A stretch of 64,000 nt of DNA from Acanthosepion lycidas (lineage: Eukaryota; Mollusca; Cephalopoda; Sepiida; Sepiidae). Shown in pieces: positions 50,180 to 61,663 of the stretch. The stretch covers positions 77,083,643 to 77,147,642 of the forward strand of contig OZ010574.1 in assembly GCA_963932145.1 (NCBI GenBank). Direction: 5' to 3'. Position 1 is the first letter of the stretch. The number at the start of each line of letters is the position of its first letter. The notes beneath the pieces were generated by a model. It saw only the letters and a program-made list of their open reading frames with translations, was not told the origin of the DNA and did no database searches. The translations under genes and the position numbers were made by a program.

Positions 50180-51290
50180 TCAAAAAAAATATCTGATAAT
50201 ACAAAGCTATTCAGTAGATATGCTTTCTTCTCAAAAAACATTCTCAATTTATAACTTCATTCACTTATAATATGAGAAAAATTTAAAATGAAAAAGAGTT
50301 ACAAATCTTGATTTCAGTAAAAGAGAAAGAAAAAAGAATGAATTTGGCTACAAACTAAGCAAGGTATGCAATTCAGCAAGATTTACTTTAAAAAGAAGTA
50401 CATCAGTTATCAATAACATGTCTGTGTTAAGAGGTTGATTCTATAACCAAATTTTCATACCAATTTTTTTAGTAACTTTTTTCTGCCATAATTGCTAGAA
50501 AATTATTTTCACCTTCATCTTTTGTAAATATAGGCTTAAGGAAGACAGCAAAAAGAATTGATAACACAAAATAGAGGAATAGGAAGATGATAATGAAGGA
50601 GTGCAGCTTCCTGAAAATTTTTAATTTAAAAATTGCTTCTAATATTAAGGAGAAAAAAGTTCACATATGCACATTATGTTCCTTACACAATGGCTCTGTA
50701 ATTATATTTATATTATATATAAAAGAGGAATTGATGGCAAAATACAGAATTATTAAATTACATGACCTGGCAGCCAACAAGTAAACTTATTTGCAGTACT
50801 TTGTCAGTTGTTTTAATGAAAACTGTATAAAAGAAGGTGTTGCATGTTGACAGCTGTAAATGATCTCAGCTCAGCTTTTTCTCTTGGTTGGTGGTCACGA
50901 ATTGTTTTGGTTCAGAAATGAAAAGACTCCAACACAGAGAATTTTAACTTAACTATTTTACTAATGTTAGCATGTACTAACTATCCAGTGTTGGTCATTC
51001 ACCCTCACTGGGGAGCTGTTTCAGACACAAAAGAGAACACATTTACATTGCTTGACAGTTAAGACTCAACTCCCTGAAAAACCTTTATCATTCCCACATT
51101 AACTCAGTTAATCAAAATTGACTTTCTTATTATGTCTTATATTTGACCCCAAAGGTCAACCTCTAGAAGTCAGAGCTGAGATACACTTCCCCCTAAAATA
51201 ATAGTCTGCTAAACTATTATTTAACAAAGGATTGCTGCCCAAATACACAAACACATATATATATATTAAGAAATGGACAAAGTCCGACAA
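50180..51290. other. Unassigned stretch, possibly with an LTR-like block
   Basis: 50790-51200 has a TATAAAAG, a GTGGTCACGAATTG-like block and unusual composition, as in solo LTRs, but no matching partner was found. Otherwise nothing seen. Confidence 0.3.
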
Positions 51291-51431
51291 TTTATTTATT
51301 AAAGACATTTTTATGTTTAACGTTCTTTTTATAGATACAAGTATTTTAAGTAAATGCTCTGTTTATAATAAACAGTATTAAATAACATTTACCGGCCTGA
51401 ATGTCTGAGAAATTTTCATAGAAAATATTCG

Positions 51432-51511
51432 TCCTTTGACAGGATTCGAACCTGCATCATATACGGAACCATCATTTAGCCTGACGTGCCTAACCGCTCG
51501 GCCGCAAAGGA
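51432..51511 (-). tRNA. tRNA-like sequence with long variable arm (left arm)
   Basis: 80 nt that folds as a class II (Leu/Ser-type) tRNA: 7-bp acceptor (TCCTTTG/CAAAGGA, perfect), 3-bp D-stem with GAGCGGTTA loop, 5-bp anticodon stem (CGTCA/TGATG), an extra arm, and a T-arm with loop TTCGAAT. The anticodon loop GGCTAAA lacks the universal U33, and the formal anticodon would be CTA (amber). That makes an ordinary decoding role unlikely. It may be a SINE head or a tRNA pseudogene. Confidence 0.5.
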
Positions 51512-51645
51512 TCGTTCGGTTGGCAAGGTCGAATTTATACGATAATGATGATTTATAATGATATGCCATGAGCAGTTATGAATATACGAGATTCATGGAA
51601 GATTGAAGTTTATAAGCAGTAAATTCGACCTTGCCAACCGAACGA

Positions 51646-51725
51646 TCCTTTGCAGCCGAGCGGTTAGGCACGTCAGGCTAAATGACGGTTCCGTATAGGA
51701 TGCAGGTTCGAGTCCTGTCAAAAGA
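51646..51725 (+). tRNA. tRNA-like sequence with long variable arm (right arm)
   Basis: Inverted copy of 51432-51511, with one mismatch in the acceptor end (CAAAAGA) and T-loop TTCGAGT. The anticodon stem is perfect (CGTCA/TGACG). The same loop GGCTAAA lacks U33. Confidence 0.5.
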
Positions 51726-51861
51726 CGAATATTTTCTATGAAAATTTCTCAGACATTCAGGCCGATAAATGTTATTTAATACTGTTTATTATAAACAGAG
51801 CATTTACTTAAAATACTTGTATCTATAAAAAGAACGTTAAACATAAAAATGTCTTTAATAA

Positions 51862-51910
<49 letters not shown>
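51862..51910. repeat. (TA)n microsatellite at the palindrome edge
   Basis: Long AT dinucleotide tract that begins at the outer end of the right arm; the left arm has only a short (AT)n (51254-51266). Confidence 0.9.
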
Positions 51911-51912
<2 letters not shown>

Positions 51913-52549
51913 ATAATAAGGAATTGAGTATCTTATCACTCTTACTGCCTGAGGATTGAGACACCAGCATCAACATCTAAGCATCCACATGAAACTTTAA
52001 GTTACAGAAACCAGTAACATATGAATATTGTTTTACTTTATTTTTATATATATATAATCTCACTTCACTTGCTCCATTTTTAAAACTCAAATTTCTTCAA
52101 AAAGGAAGTTTCCCAAAGACTTGAAGGTTGTTTTCATGAAGAGCAGATCAAACTACATCAGAAAAATGTTTTTCTTGTAACAGAGTTACTTGTGTCAATT
52201 TTATGAATAAGAAGTTAATTTAGAATTGGTGGCCAACTGTATTGCTGTAGTTGTAATTTACCAAGGATAAATTACAAGTGGTTGAAGAAGGAATGTAAGA
52301 GAGTTACAGGTGTGGATTTTACCAGTGATTGAATCTATATCTGGTGTTGGACGGAATAAGAATTAACTTGAAAATTTGATGTGAAAAGGCTTGAAAGTTT
52401 TTGTAAGTATTTTGGATTTTACTAGCTTACCAGAAATACTCTGATGTTTATTTTTTCTAGTATTTTTGGAGAAAGAAAAAGCATTTAATTACAATAAAAT
52501 GAATTAGTATCTGGAATTATCAGTTTGAACTTGTGAATTTTTGGAGGTG
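51911..52549. other. Unassigned stretch
   Basis: Only a 10-bp inverted repeat (TTGTAATTTA) near 52250-52280; otherwise nothing recognised. Confidence 0.35.
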
Positions 52550-52850
52550 GACCCATAAACTATGGTATCATCTGCATAGATATTTACTAATAATCTGAGA
52601 ATGTTCTTAAGCAGATCATTAATATAAAGAAAGAGATTAAGACTGAGGAGTGAGACTTAGGGGATACTTTTATCTAATGGGCTTCAGAAGGAACCTTCAT
52701 GGATCTACATGATAGATAGAACTTGCTAACTGCAGGGACTTTTCCAGAGATCCTATAGCCAGAGAGTTTATGCAGCAACTCCCTATATCACACCTTGTCA
52801 AAGGCCTTTGAGGTGTCAATTGATTGTTCAAATATCAAAAACGGTAACAG
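52550..52850 (-). pseudogene. jockey-type LINE fossil, RT fragment
   Basis: Minus-strand pieces SKAFDKV, YRELLHKLSGYRISGKVP and CRSMKVPS resemble the SKAFDKVWHRELLHKLSGYGI...RSMKV segment common in this LINE group. Broken and short. Confidence 0.7.
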
Positions 52851-53399
52851 TTATCTTAGGTGGTGCTGAAAAGTTCTTGTGATAATAGTTTGTGATTCAC
52901 TTTAAATAATGAGAAAATAATTATTTCTAGTAACCTTGTAAGATCATAGTAAGTCCCATGGTATAAAATTGTCTTTAATCCTAATGGTATATATACATCC
53001 TTAGAAAATATGTTAATAAGAGCAGTAGTTAATTTTTTAAAAATATGTACATATTGGAAAGAATTAAATTATCCTTAGAAGAAATCAAACAATAAACATG
53101 AAAGATATTCAATAGAACCTCTTTGCACAATCCAACCAACTTCTTTCTTAAGACCTGATATTGCACTTGAATCAGGGAAGTGCTCTAATCTGTTGAAAAT
53201 AAAGATCCTCCTTTCCATCAAATATTCAAAGAATCCCAAGCACAATTGATCTTTGAAGTATATATGTTAGGGAAAACTATAACAAAGTAGAAAAAGTTTT
53301 TGTGTGCCATATTTCATCCTTTAGGACTTCATCGGACTAATGTGGTTTATGGTGATGCGACTACATATGCATGTGAGGGAAAGAGACTGAAAATTAAAA

Positions 53400-53801
53400 A
53401 AAGTTTTTTAAATATGTTTTGGGTTTCAGTCCAGCTCATTTAATTTAGCTTCCTTTTCTTTTTGTTTATGTTTTTATCACTTTTGCCATTAAATATCTCA
53501 CATTCTGATAATAGATCTGCCAAGAAAGGTGAAATGTAAGAACCTGGGTGTAAATTTACTGTGAATGATCTAGTGATTAATGCACTTTCTATACATTCTC
53601 ATCTTAGTAAATTACTTTCTCTTTTATAGGTAGTATTTTTTTTAAATCAAAATTATTGTCACACTCATTATGGTGAGCATTGCATATGTTGTTTTGTAAA
53701 AAGATCCCTTTTGTGGTCATATAATCTTTTATTTAAATTCTTTCAGGTTTCTCCTATGTATTCTTTGTGGCAATTATTACAGTTGATAGAGTAAATTATA
53801 A

Positions 53802-53810
<9 letters not shown>
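53400..53810 (-). pseudogene. Penelope-like element 3, endonuclease and C-terminus
   Basis: Minus strand gives IIYSINCNNCHKEYIGET then KNLNKRLYDHKRDLFTKQHM, a GIY-YIG nuclease with its CxxC pair, and a tail resembling VNLHPGSYISPFLADLLSE. Interrupted by stops. The 5' side abuts a (TA)n tract at 53798-53840. Confidence 0.75.
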
Positions 53811-53845
<35 letters not shown>

Positions 53846-54009
53846 TTTGTAAGCTGGGTTTATATAATATAGTGCAGGGAAGTGCATTGACTCAACAAGT
53901 GGTTGGATATCATTTGGAGAGATGTTAAGTGCCATACTGTCTTAATAGCTGTCTACAGCTATTTGTAAGTGCATGATCTTGTGTGCAAATAGACCTCTAC
54001 ATTATTTAC

Positions 54010-54230
54010 ATTAACTTTATTACCATATTCACATTTCAGCTGTTGTACAGAGCATCTGGTCTTCTTGATTGGAATTTCAAACTGAAAAATTGTTCTAGTT
54101 CCACATGCCATGCCTTTTCAAGATGTTAGTTATCTTTCTTTAACTCAATTCTCCAAGTTTTTGTTTAACAGTAGCCAACTCTCTGGATCTAACCAATGCT
54201 TTTAACCACTGGGCCATGTGTCCTTGAGGA
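54010..54230 (-). repeat. tRNA-derived SINE, third copy of the 3.8 kb family
   Basis: Reversed, it reads AAGGACACATGGCCCAGTGG, GTTAGATCCAG and GGCATGTGGAACTAGAACA like the other copies; diverged at the B-box. Confidence 0.7.
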
Positions 54231-54329
54231 CATTAGTGTATGAATTTTTGGAACTTATAAATTTAGTCACAGTAACTGTTTTTTTTTGTTTTTTTTTTTT
54301 TTTTACCAGAGCTCATATTGCAATTTTGT

Positions 54330-54760
54330 TGTTATTATTGTTCTTTAGCACACAGTATTACTGGTCCCATATTGTGTTCATTTCTATGCTTGGCCAGCTT
54401 AGGAGATTTTTTGTGGCCTAGCATATGTGATGATTCCTTAAGTTTTTGTATTTTCCAGTGATGTTCTCTATCATTTCAAGCTAATTCCACAGGGAGCAGT
54501 GATCTCTCTTTCCTCTCTATATGTGGTCAGCTACACCTGATTTTTCTATTTCCCCTCATTTTATGGCTTTATGCTGTTTTTGCAGTCTTACCTTAAGGAG
54601 GCAGCCTGTTTCTCCTTTATATTTCTTACCACAGCTGCACGGGATGACATATGCACAGTCCTTAGAAGACCCACCAGGAAGATCCTGGTGGGTCTTCAAC
54701 ACAACACCTCAAATGAACTCATAACATTGCTAGCAGGTCTATGGAGGACTGGTGCAGTTC
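54330..54760 (-). pseudogene. PLE-type GIY-YIG endonuclease fossil
   Basis: Minus-strand pieces: CAYVIPCSCGKKYKGETGCL (normally ...CxCGKxYIGETGR), KQHKAIK, KSGVADHI, and a tail ending HRNEHNMGP. This is the nuclease end of another Penelope-type element; the rest is missing. A 15-bp perfect hairpin lies inside. Confidence 0.6.
54665..54697. repeat. Perfect 15-bp hairpin in the PLE-type fossil
   Basis: GAAGACCCACCAGGA, a 3-base loop AGA, then the exact reverse complement. Confidence 0.85.
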
Positions 54761-55029
54761 AATAAATCACAAATCCAGGTGTTTTAGGCTGATATTAAGT
54801 TGTGTTGCAAAGAGCCCATGTGGTCAAGGACTCCAGTTGTCAACAAATGCATGGTGATAATTTTATTACGGCATTGGGTGTGTTCACATAAACTGGTTGG
54901 GTCTTCTAGTCTATGCAACATATCATTGGCCAGTGAGTTCTATTAATACGTTGGATATAATATAGATAGGAAGATTGTGTTGCATCAATCTTCTAATGAG
55001 GGAGGGCTTGCTGATCTAGTTTAAAACTG

Positions 55030-55310
55030 TATTTGAAATCCTGCCTGTCATGATCGCACACCTCCTGAAAGAACATGACGTTGAAGACCTTAATTGGGTA
55101 GAAATAATAGTGGATTTGAATAAAAATATCATGAAAATAAGGAAAACAGCATCAGCTTACAACAAATCTCAAAACTGTAAACTCTGTCTGGAGGAAAAAA
55201 ATAGCTATAATTACCTCCCCAGACCAATACAAATTACTAAATAAACTATCAGAACTCATCCGAAAATTCAGATACAAAAAACAAATTTTTACTATGTCAC
55301 TTAAAAATTA
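55030..55310 (+). pseudogene. RT/GIY-YIG retroelement fragment (YRDDG family), copy 2
   Basis: Readable pieces VEIIVDLNKNIMKIRKTAS, AYNKSQNCKLCLEEKN and a KFRYKKQIFTMSL-like end match the C-terminus of the family seen at 20440-21300. Broken. It runs straight into the AAATAAAT-rich 3' end at 55311-55690. Confidence 0.65.
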
Positions 55311-55760
55311 AAAACAAAAAAAGAAAATAAAAAATAAGTAAAATGATATAATGCAAATCAATAAGTATACAAATTAAGTAAATAAACAAATTAACAAACT
55401 AAAAATTCACCTATAAACACAAGTAAATGCAGTAATAATCGACAATAATAAATTAATCAATAAATGAGTAAAAAAGTTAACAAACAACACTATCAAATAG
55501 CCACAAAATTGCATTCATATCCACAATTATCTTTACCCAGTAGTCCCTAGAATAATTTGAAACATAACCTTTATTGCCCACCCAAGAATCATTAGAACAA
55601 TGCAATAGACCTACCCATAATGCACCATTGCCCAGCACATATATAAATTTACCTGAAGATTGTGTTTAAGCATGAAACTGTCATTACTGGGTGCTGACAT
55701 CAATGTCCACTTTTATATTTACATATGCTACATCCCTGATATTAAGCACGTTAAACCCAT
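55311..55760 (+). repeat. 3' end of the RT/GIY-YIG element
   Basis: AAATAAAT-rich stretch ending ACCCATAATGCACCATTGCC and ATATATAAATTTACCTGAAG; it resembles 4111-4700. The part beyond about 55690 resembles 3240-3320 on the other strand. Confidence 0.5.
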
Positions 55761-55764
55761 AAAT

Positions 55765-57642
55765 ATAGCATACCTTCTATATAATAAATATGAATGTCAG
55801 TGTGTCACACATTTTCAACTTTACTCCAAAAGGCTGTAGCCCAACATAACATACCATTCTAGAATCAGGCCGATTCCATGAGCAAAATAAAAACATTCTG
55901 GGCCAGACCTGGACCTGCAATTCTGAAATTTTGGATTCCCAAATTTTCATTACTGTGATTGTTCCCGGATTCTGCCATGTTGGCTTCAACTGATAAAGTA
56001 ATTAAAGGGACACAACTCTCTAACTTTTAATAGTTCCTGTTCAAATGAAAAAAAATGAATTCTCAAATCAGTGTTTCAAAATAAAATTGCTTGTGTTTTC
56101 GACTTTACTCCAAGAGACCATAGCCCAACTACACATATAAGTTCTATTTACTTATGCAACTCTTCTTCCTGAATGTTATTCTTCGTGTTTGCTTATTCCT
56201 TGTTAGCACATTTGTAAAGTAAAAATAGTACGGGTTGATTTAAGGCCATTCAACTCACTACAGATATCTAAGCTCTGAATGTATCCTTAAAAAAAAGTCA
56301 CCATTGTTAAAATTCTTTTTTTAAATATCCATTTCATTTTTTTTTTTAAATCTGTTAAATATTTACTGTAATTCTTATTAGAATATTTAATGTTCTTTAA
56401 CTACTTTATACCAATGTTAATTGTTTAGAGTGAATGACAAAACTTAAAAATGCTAAGTTGTACATGTTAAAAGAAGCAAACAATCAACAAGCTTTATTGA
56501 TGAGAAAACACACCAAATGAAGAAATATACAAATATTTATAACTATTTTTAATATCAACCAAGAGTTGAAATAACTTGTGTAAATAAATATTTTTTGTTT
56601 GAATTTTCTTTAAACAACAAACAAGGCAGCATCAAAGATGATGTAAGTACAGTCACATAATAGAGCTTTATTATTATTTACAGATTGAACAAAGACCAGG
56701 TATCTATCCTATTTCTAATTACATCCTTCTCAGTATAGTCTACTATGTAAAGAAACATTAAAATCAACTAAAGTTTCTTAATGAAATATTCAGAACCTAA
56801 AAATATATTTTTGAGAATTGGTTTTCTATGATTGATTGATTGTTTTTTGGGGTTTTTTTTAAGGCTGGACAACCTTTTGCAGGTCATTTGAAACCAGAAA
56901 GTATTTTTAGATTGTAATAATTTGTTGGTGGTAATAATGATTTACTGATACAAATCCTACTAATTAACCCATAAGCGGAGGAAGGAGTGGTGGATGCATA
57001 CCTTTCCAAAGTGTATTTGTGTATAACTGAATATAACAAACCTGACTGGAATTGGCACTCTACTCTCTGGTTTTCAATTTTGAGTTATTCATTACACCAC
57101 CTGCACATCCAAGTTTATGGGACCTAGTATTCCCAAGTGGTTTCCAATCTAGGTACAATGTTGCTTAACTTTGGTGAATGTACAAGAACTGGTGTTTCAA
57201 TATGATATAGCTGTAAGTCTGTCAGTTTCCTATGAGATGATCAACAATGAATATGAAGCTTAGATGTCAGAAACAACCCCTCCACTCACATAAAAAGGTA
57301 TTTTCAGTTGAGACATCACAAAAAAAATATTTTTTTGAAAAAGAGCAAAGTATACTATGTAGAAAATATAGAGGAACTTAAGTTCACAACTAATGAGGGT
57401 GCTCTAGGAATATGGCTTTATACCAAACTTCATTTAATCCAAGTTGAAGATAGACAAACTGCCATTGTTCAGTTTTGATTGGACAATCACATGCTTAGAA
57501 TTAAGTATATGAAGGGAAAGAAACTTAACCTCCCTACCACCAGCTATACCTTACAAGTGGGTACAAATGTACAACAAATTCTGGGTTTCTTTTTTTAATT
57601 TCATAAAAAATAAATTTGACAACTTGGAAAGCAGAAATAAGT

Positions 57643-57679
<37 letters not shown>

Positions 57680-59503
57680 GTCTTGATATGAATATTAGTA
57701 AAATAATGTTTTGAGTAATTATTGGAGGTGAAGGCCAATTGAGATGCCATACAACTCAGACATGAGAAAATGGAAAGTTTTTTTTTCATAAATCCAGCTA
57801 CTTCCATTGGCATGAAAGTGTATCTGAGACACATACAACAGAAAATGAGGAATTTTTTCATAGCAAGACAAGAACAGATTTGATGTAGGGATACATAGAG
57901 TGACAGACAATGAGGATTTGTTTTTCATAAGAGGAGAAATAGATTTGATCCTTACTCAAGGGCAGCTAATACAAACAGAAAAATCATGTTAGAGGTTTGA
58001 GAGAAGATTTGTTAAATAAACCGAGATTGCAAGGAAGAAAGACTTGTTTTTGGTTATTACATAAGTAAAACAAAAAATATCAACAAAGAAAAAAAATATT
58101 GTTGATGAGGACCAAACTAAGAAAATTGGGAATATTTATATTTTGTGACAGAGGTTAATATGGCTGCCAAATGTCTACCGAAAGTGGAATTGTCCCATAT
58201 TTTGAGAATTAAATGATTTTTTTTTAAAATTAGGCATAAATTTTGCTTTATTCAGATGTACTTAAGAAACGTGAATGACTGAAACATATACAAAATCTTG
58301 ACTGACTGACTGCTCCTCTTTCATTTTCACTTTTCCTGTCATTTAAAATTACTAACTTGATTTAATTCACCTTTGTGTGTCCATTGACCCTTGGTTAGGA
58401 ACCTGTTCCCAAGAAGCCCCAGACTCTTGGTTAGGAACCCATCCACAGGCTTTGTGGCCCTTAGCATTTAAAGACCCTTTTGTGTCCTTGTGACCCCTGG
58501 TTTAAACAGATGTCAGGAGGATACAAGATCAGACAAATTCTGTAATTAAGGCAACCATATTGTTAAACATGTTTAGTGAAGAAAATTAGTAATATATTTT
58601 TTTTGAAAAATTCCAACTAGGAAAAAAATATCCCCCCAAAAAATCATAATGAAAATAAAACTAAATTAAAAGGGAAAAAAATTACAATATTTTAAAAACA
58701 AAGCCAGGACTACATTTCAAAAACAAATTCCAAATCAAAGTATACAAGTTAAAATCAAATATAAATTAAATATAAAACAATTTAAAAATGGCATTTATGA
58801 GAATTAAAGATAAATTAGTTTTTAAAAATTTATTTTTTTTAAATTGAACGAAAATATTGGAGAAAAAAATATCACACAAACAAAATGAATAAAATAACAG
58901 AACACAAAACAATTAAATTTAAAGGTTTATCTAAATATTGCAATCCCAAAACTGATTCATGTCATGGTCTAATACATTGGAGATTAGAGTCTGGCTTTTT
59001 ATGTGTCTCCATAACCCATCTTTTTGTACACAAAATTTACAGTAAAAATATTGACTGTTTTCTTTTTTCCTTTGGCCATTTTTAATTTTATCAAGCAGCA
59101 GATTTCAAATTTGTCTTGTTTAAATTTTTTGAGAACATTACCCTATGCAGGCAGAAAGAAAGAAAAAAAAAAAAAAAAAAAAAAAAAAGCACACACTCAC
59201 ACACACAAACAAAAAACATCAATATATCAAAATCATAAAAAAAATATACTTAAAAATTAACATTTTTTTTTTCATAATCATAAAGGAAAGCTGGTTTCCT
59301 CTGTGTGAGAATTTTTTTCAAAAATTTTCCCACATCGAAGACAACTGCAACTCAGCTACATGCTTTATAATGAGACTATATTCTAATTGAGGTATGGCAT
59401 TCATAGCAGGATTTGTATGTTTTACCTTTATTGATAAAATTTGTTGGGTGTTTTTCATTAATACATTCTCAAAATATTTTCAAATGGTCCACTATGCAGT
59501 ATG

Positions 59504-59539
<36 letters not shown>

Positions 59540-59700
59540 AATCATCTTAGAATTTTTATTTAATTGTGTTTGTAAATGCTTGTCATTGTAAGTATCACTT
59601 GCAATACAAGATTGTGCATCTTATCAAAGTGAGAGCAATAGGTATTAGAGTCAGAATTAAGATCTCTTTTGTTTAGTGTTTTTTATTTTTTGGTCTCTCC
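55765..59700. other. Unassigned stretch left of TMEM120
   Basis: A 45-bp direct repeat (about 55808-55855 and 56096-56145) and microsatellites at 57646-57674 and 59505-59538 stand out. GGTTAGGAACC occurs twice near 58395 and 58430. No gene recognised. Confidence 0.4.
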
Positions 59701-59702
59701 TT

Positions 59703-59912
59703 TCACCGGTTGTTTTCAGGACTATTTTCTGTTGGAGCATCTTCACTTGTAGCTGGCGGGTGTCGTTCAGTGTTTCTCATGAAGCCATATTTGTTTCGGA
59801 AGCTTCTCAGTGTGATGAAGCCATCTTTTTTGAGTTTGTCTCTGATGACAATGAGAGTTGTGAGAGTATTGCCAGAAGCTAGCATGAATGTAATAACACT
59901 CAGAGCAAATAC
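59703..59912 (-). CDS. TMEM120: TMEM120-like membrane protein, last coding exon
   Basis: Last coding exon, 69 codons plus the stop, of a TMEM120 (TACAN) protein. These are conserved multi-pass membrane proteins of the ER and nuclear envelope whose molecular function (coenzyme-A-binding fold, disputed mechanosensing role) is still debated. After a CAG acceptor it starts VFALSVITFMLASGNTLTTL, aligning with the last membrane helix of vertebrate TMEM120 (VLMCGFPFLLLFLGNFFTTL), and continues IVIRDKLKKDGF. The tail then runs about 35 further residues (...FMRNTERHPPATSEDA...) that I do not recall in vertebrates, where the protein stops soon after the helix. Confidence 0.85.
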   Translation of the reverse strand, partial: VFALSVITFMLASGNTLTTLIVIRDKLKKDGFITLRSFRNKYGFMRNTERHPPATSEDAPTENSPENNR

Positions 59913-60842
59913 CTGTTTACAAAACAAAAAAAACAAAAAAATAAGTAAAAGGTCATTGCTGTATGATACTGCACACAAAAGTGATTAGTCCAAAGTAATT
60001 CTCAGGATATATTAAGTACTAAAATAATTCAAAATATCAGCATAATAAAACTTAACTAGTTTATTACTGACTAATTTTTTTTCATCTACTTTGTTGCTCT
60101 TCATCACACAAAAAAAAAGATTTATAACAAAAATATTAAACAGTTTATAGATTTAGAAACAAACAAGCTAGGCAGTATGTAATTTGTATTCATGCCGACG
60201 AGCAGCACCCATGTAAATTACTTGAATTTACTAATAAATTTTTAACATAGCACTCTACTTTTCAACACACGGCCATTCCCAGATAGTTGTAAGAAAAGTG
60301 ACAGTCTCTCTTAAAAATATTGGATTGTTAAGTAATGAAACAGGATTTAATTTCTCACTACAAAAAACTGCCATTATCTAAGATGACCCTCACCCCCACC
60401 ACCCCCAATCACTGTGTTGCACTTTTTTTGTTACCCTCTCAGTATCTGATGCCAAGCATGACACCCCATACATAGATACTAGTGTATTATATATAGGTTA
60501 TACAAAAGTTATTCTAATACTACATAGACACACACACAAACATATATATATATATATATATATATTGATAGATATGGGTATGATAAATAACATATACACA
60601 CATATATTTTTTCTCAGGTATTATAAAAACAGTGCTCAATGTTATATAACAGAGCTATTAAGTATATATTAGTGACTATACATAATATCCCCTGTCGGTA
60701 GCACAATGCGAAGTTTCATGCAAACATGCAATCATTAGTTGCAAACATACCAACCATTAGAGCATTATGAAATTTGAATTATCGTGTTATCGATATATAT
60801 ATATATATATATATAAATAAATTCACAATAAAGGAGATTTAC

Positions 60843-60911
60843 CTGCCACTCTGTACAACGTTTATCGTAAGTAAGATTCCACAAGACATAAGCATTATAC
60901 ATTTGGAATAA
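60843..60911 (-). CDS. TMEM120: TMEM120-like membrane protein, internal exon
   Basis: A 23-codon exon, phase 0 at both ends: LFQMYNAYVLWNLTYDKRC plus TEWQ. It matches the vertebrate segment [23 protein letters not shown], in the same place before the last helix. It is preceded by a T-run of about 27 bases and CAG, and followed by GTAAAT. The A-run at 60914 on the plus strand is therefore the intron's polypyrimidine tract. Confidence 0.88.
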
Positions 60912-60914
60912 CTG

Positions 60915-60946
<32 letters not shown>

Positions 60947-61005
60947 AATAAATCACTTAAAATAGCATGGACGATATCAAAGAGAAGTAACTTGATGTAA
61001 CTATA

Positions 61006-61128
61006 AGAAGGAGTGGGGGTGAGAGAAAAAGAAGAGGAAGAGGGAGAGAGAGAAGATGAGAAGAAAGAAAGAGGGCAAGAGGAGGGAAGAAAGAGCGAGA
61101 AGAAAAAAAATGAGAGAAGGAAAAAAAC
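61006..61128 (+). repeat. Polypurine (GA-rich) tract in a TMEM120 intron
   Basis: About 120 bases almost free of pyrimidines, AGAGG/GAAGAA-rich. Polypurine/polypyrimidine DNA of this length can form triplex structures. Confidence 0.85.
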
Positions 61129-61663
61129 ATTCATGAAAGAAGGGATTTTTTTTAAAACACTAGAACCTACATCTAAAACTTACAGACTTGATTAAACAAA
61201 GATCATCTAAATTTAAAATCTTCAAATAATCAATAAAAGATTGTTTTAAACATCAAACCGAAATAATTTATTAAACTGAATCAATTACATTCTAAATAAC
61301 TATCATAATTATTTAAAAAATTTTTTTTACAGACACTGAATAGAATTTCTAATATATTAATATCTTAATGGTTCATGTAACACCAGCAATCATTTCATGA
61401 TATAATAAACAGGCCGCCTTTTATCAACTTATCAAACTCACATAGAAGAAAATAATATTCTTTACAATCTCAATATTAATTGTCAACAGAGGAAAACATT
61501 GAGAATAAAATGTGATAAGGGAAAGAGAGCTCTTGTTTTATATCAGTTATTTGTGTGCAAGTGTGTAAATGAGAACTATTACTGATCATGTTTGTTTAAT
61601 TTCATTAAGTTCAATTTTGGTGTTATAAGCTATAAGCATGGAAATATATAATCAAAAACTTAC

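Larger units (their letters stand above)
51293..51864. repeat. Palindrome with two tRNA-like units
   Basis: Two arms of 245 bp (51293-51537 and 51620-51864) are reverse complements with only a few differences, around an 82-bp spacer. Each arm contains one tRNA-like sequence, so these point away from each other's arms (left on minus, right on plus). Confidence 0.9.

Noticed and set aside
51432-51725. Functional tRNA genes
   Set aside because: Fold is good, but the anticodon loop lacks U33 and the formal anticodon is a stop-reading CTA; kept only as tRNA-like.
59710-59988. Plus-strand frame opposite the TMEM120 last exon
   Set aside because: Antisense shadow; the minus-strand reading matches TMEM120 and has splice sites.
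61013-61195. Plus-strand Glu/Lys-rich frame
   Set aside because: Translation of the polypurine tract inside a TMEM120 intron.
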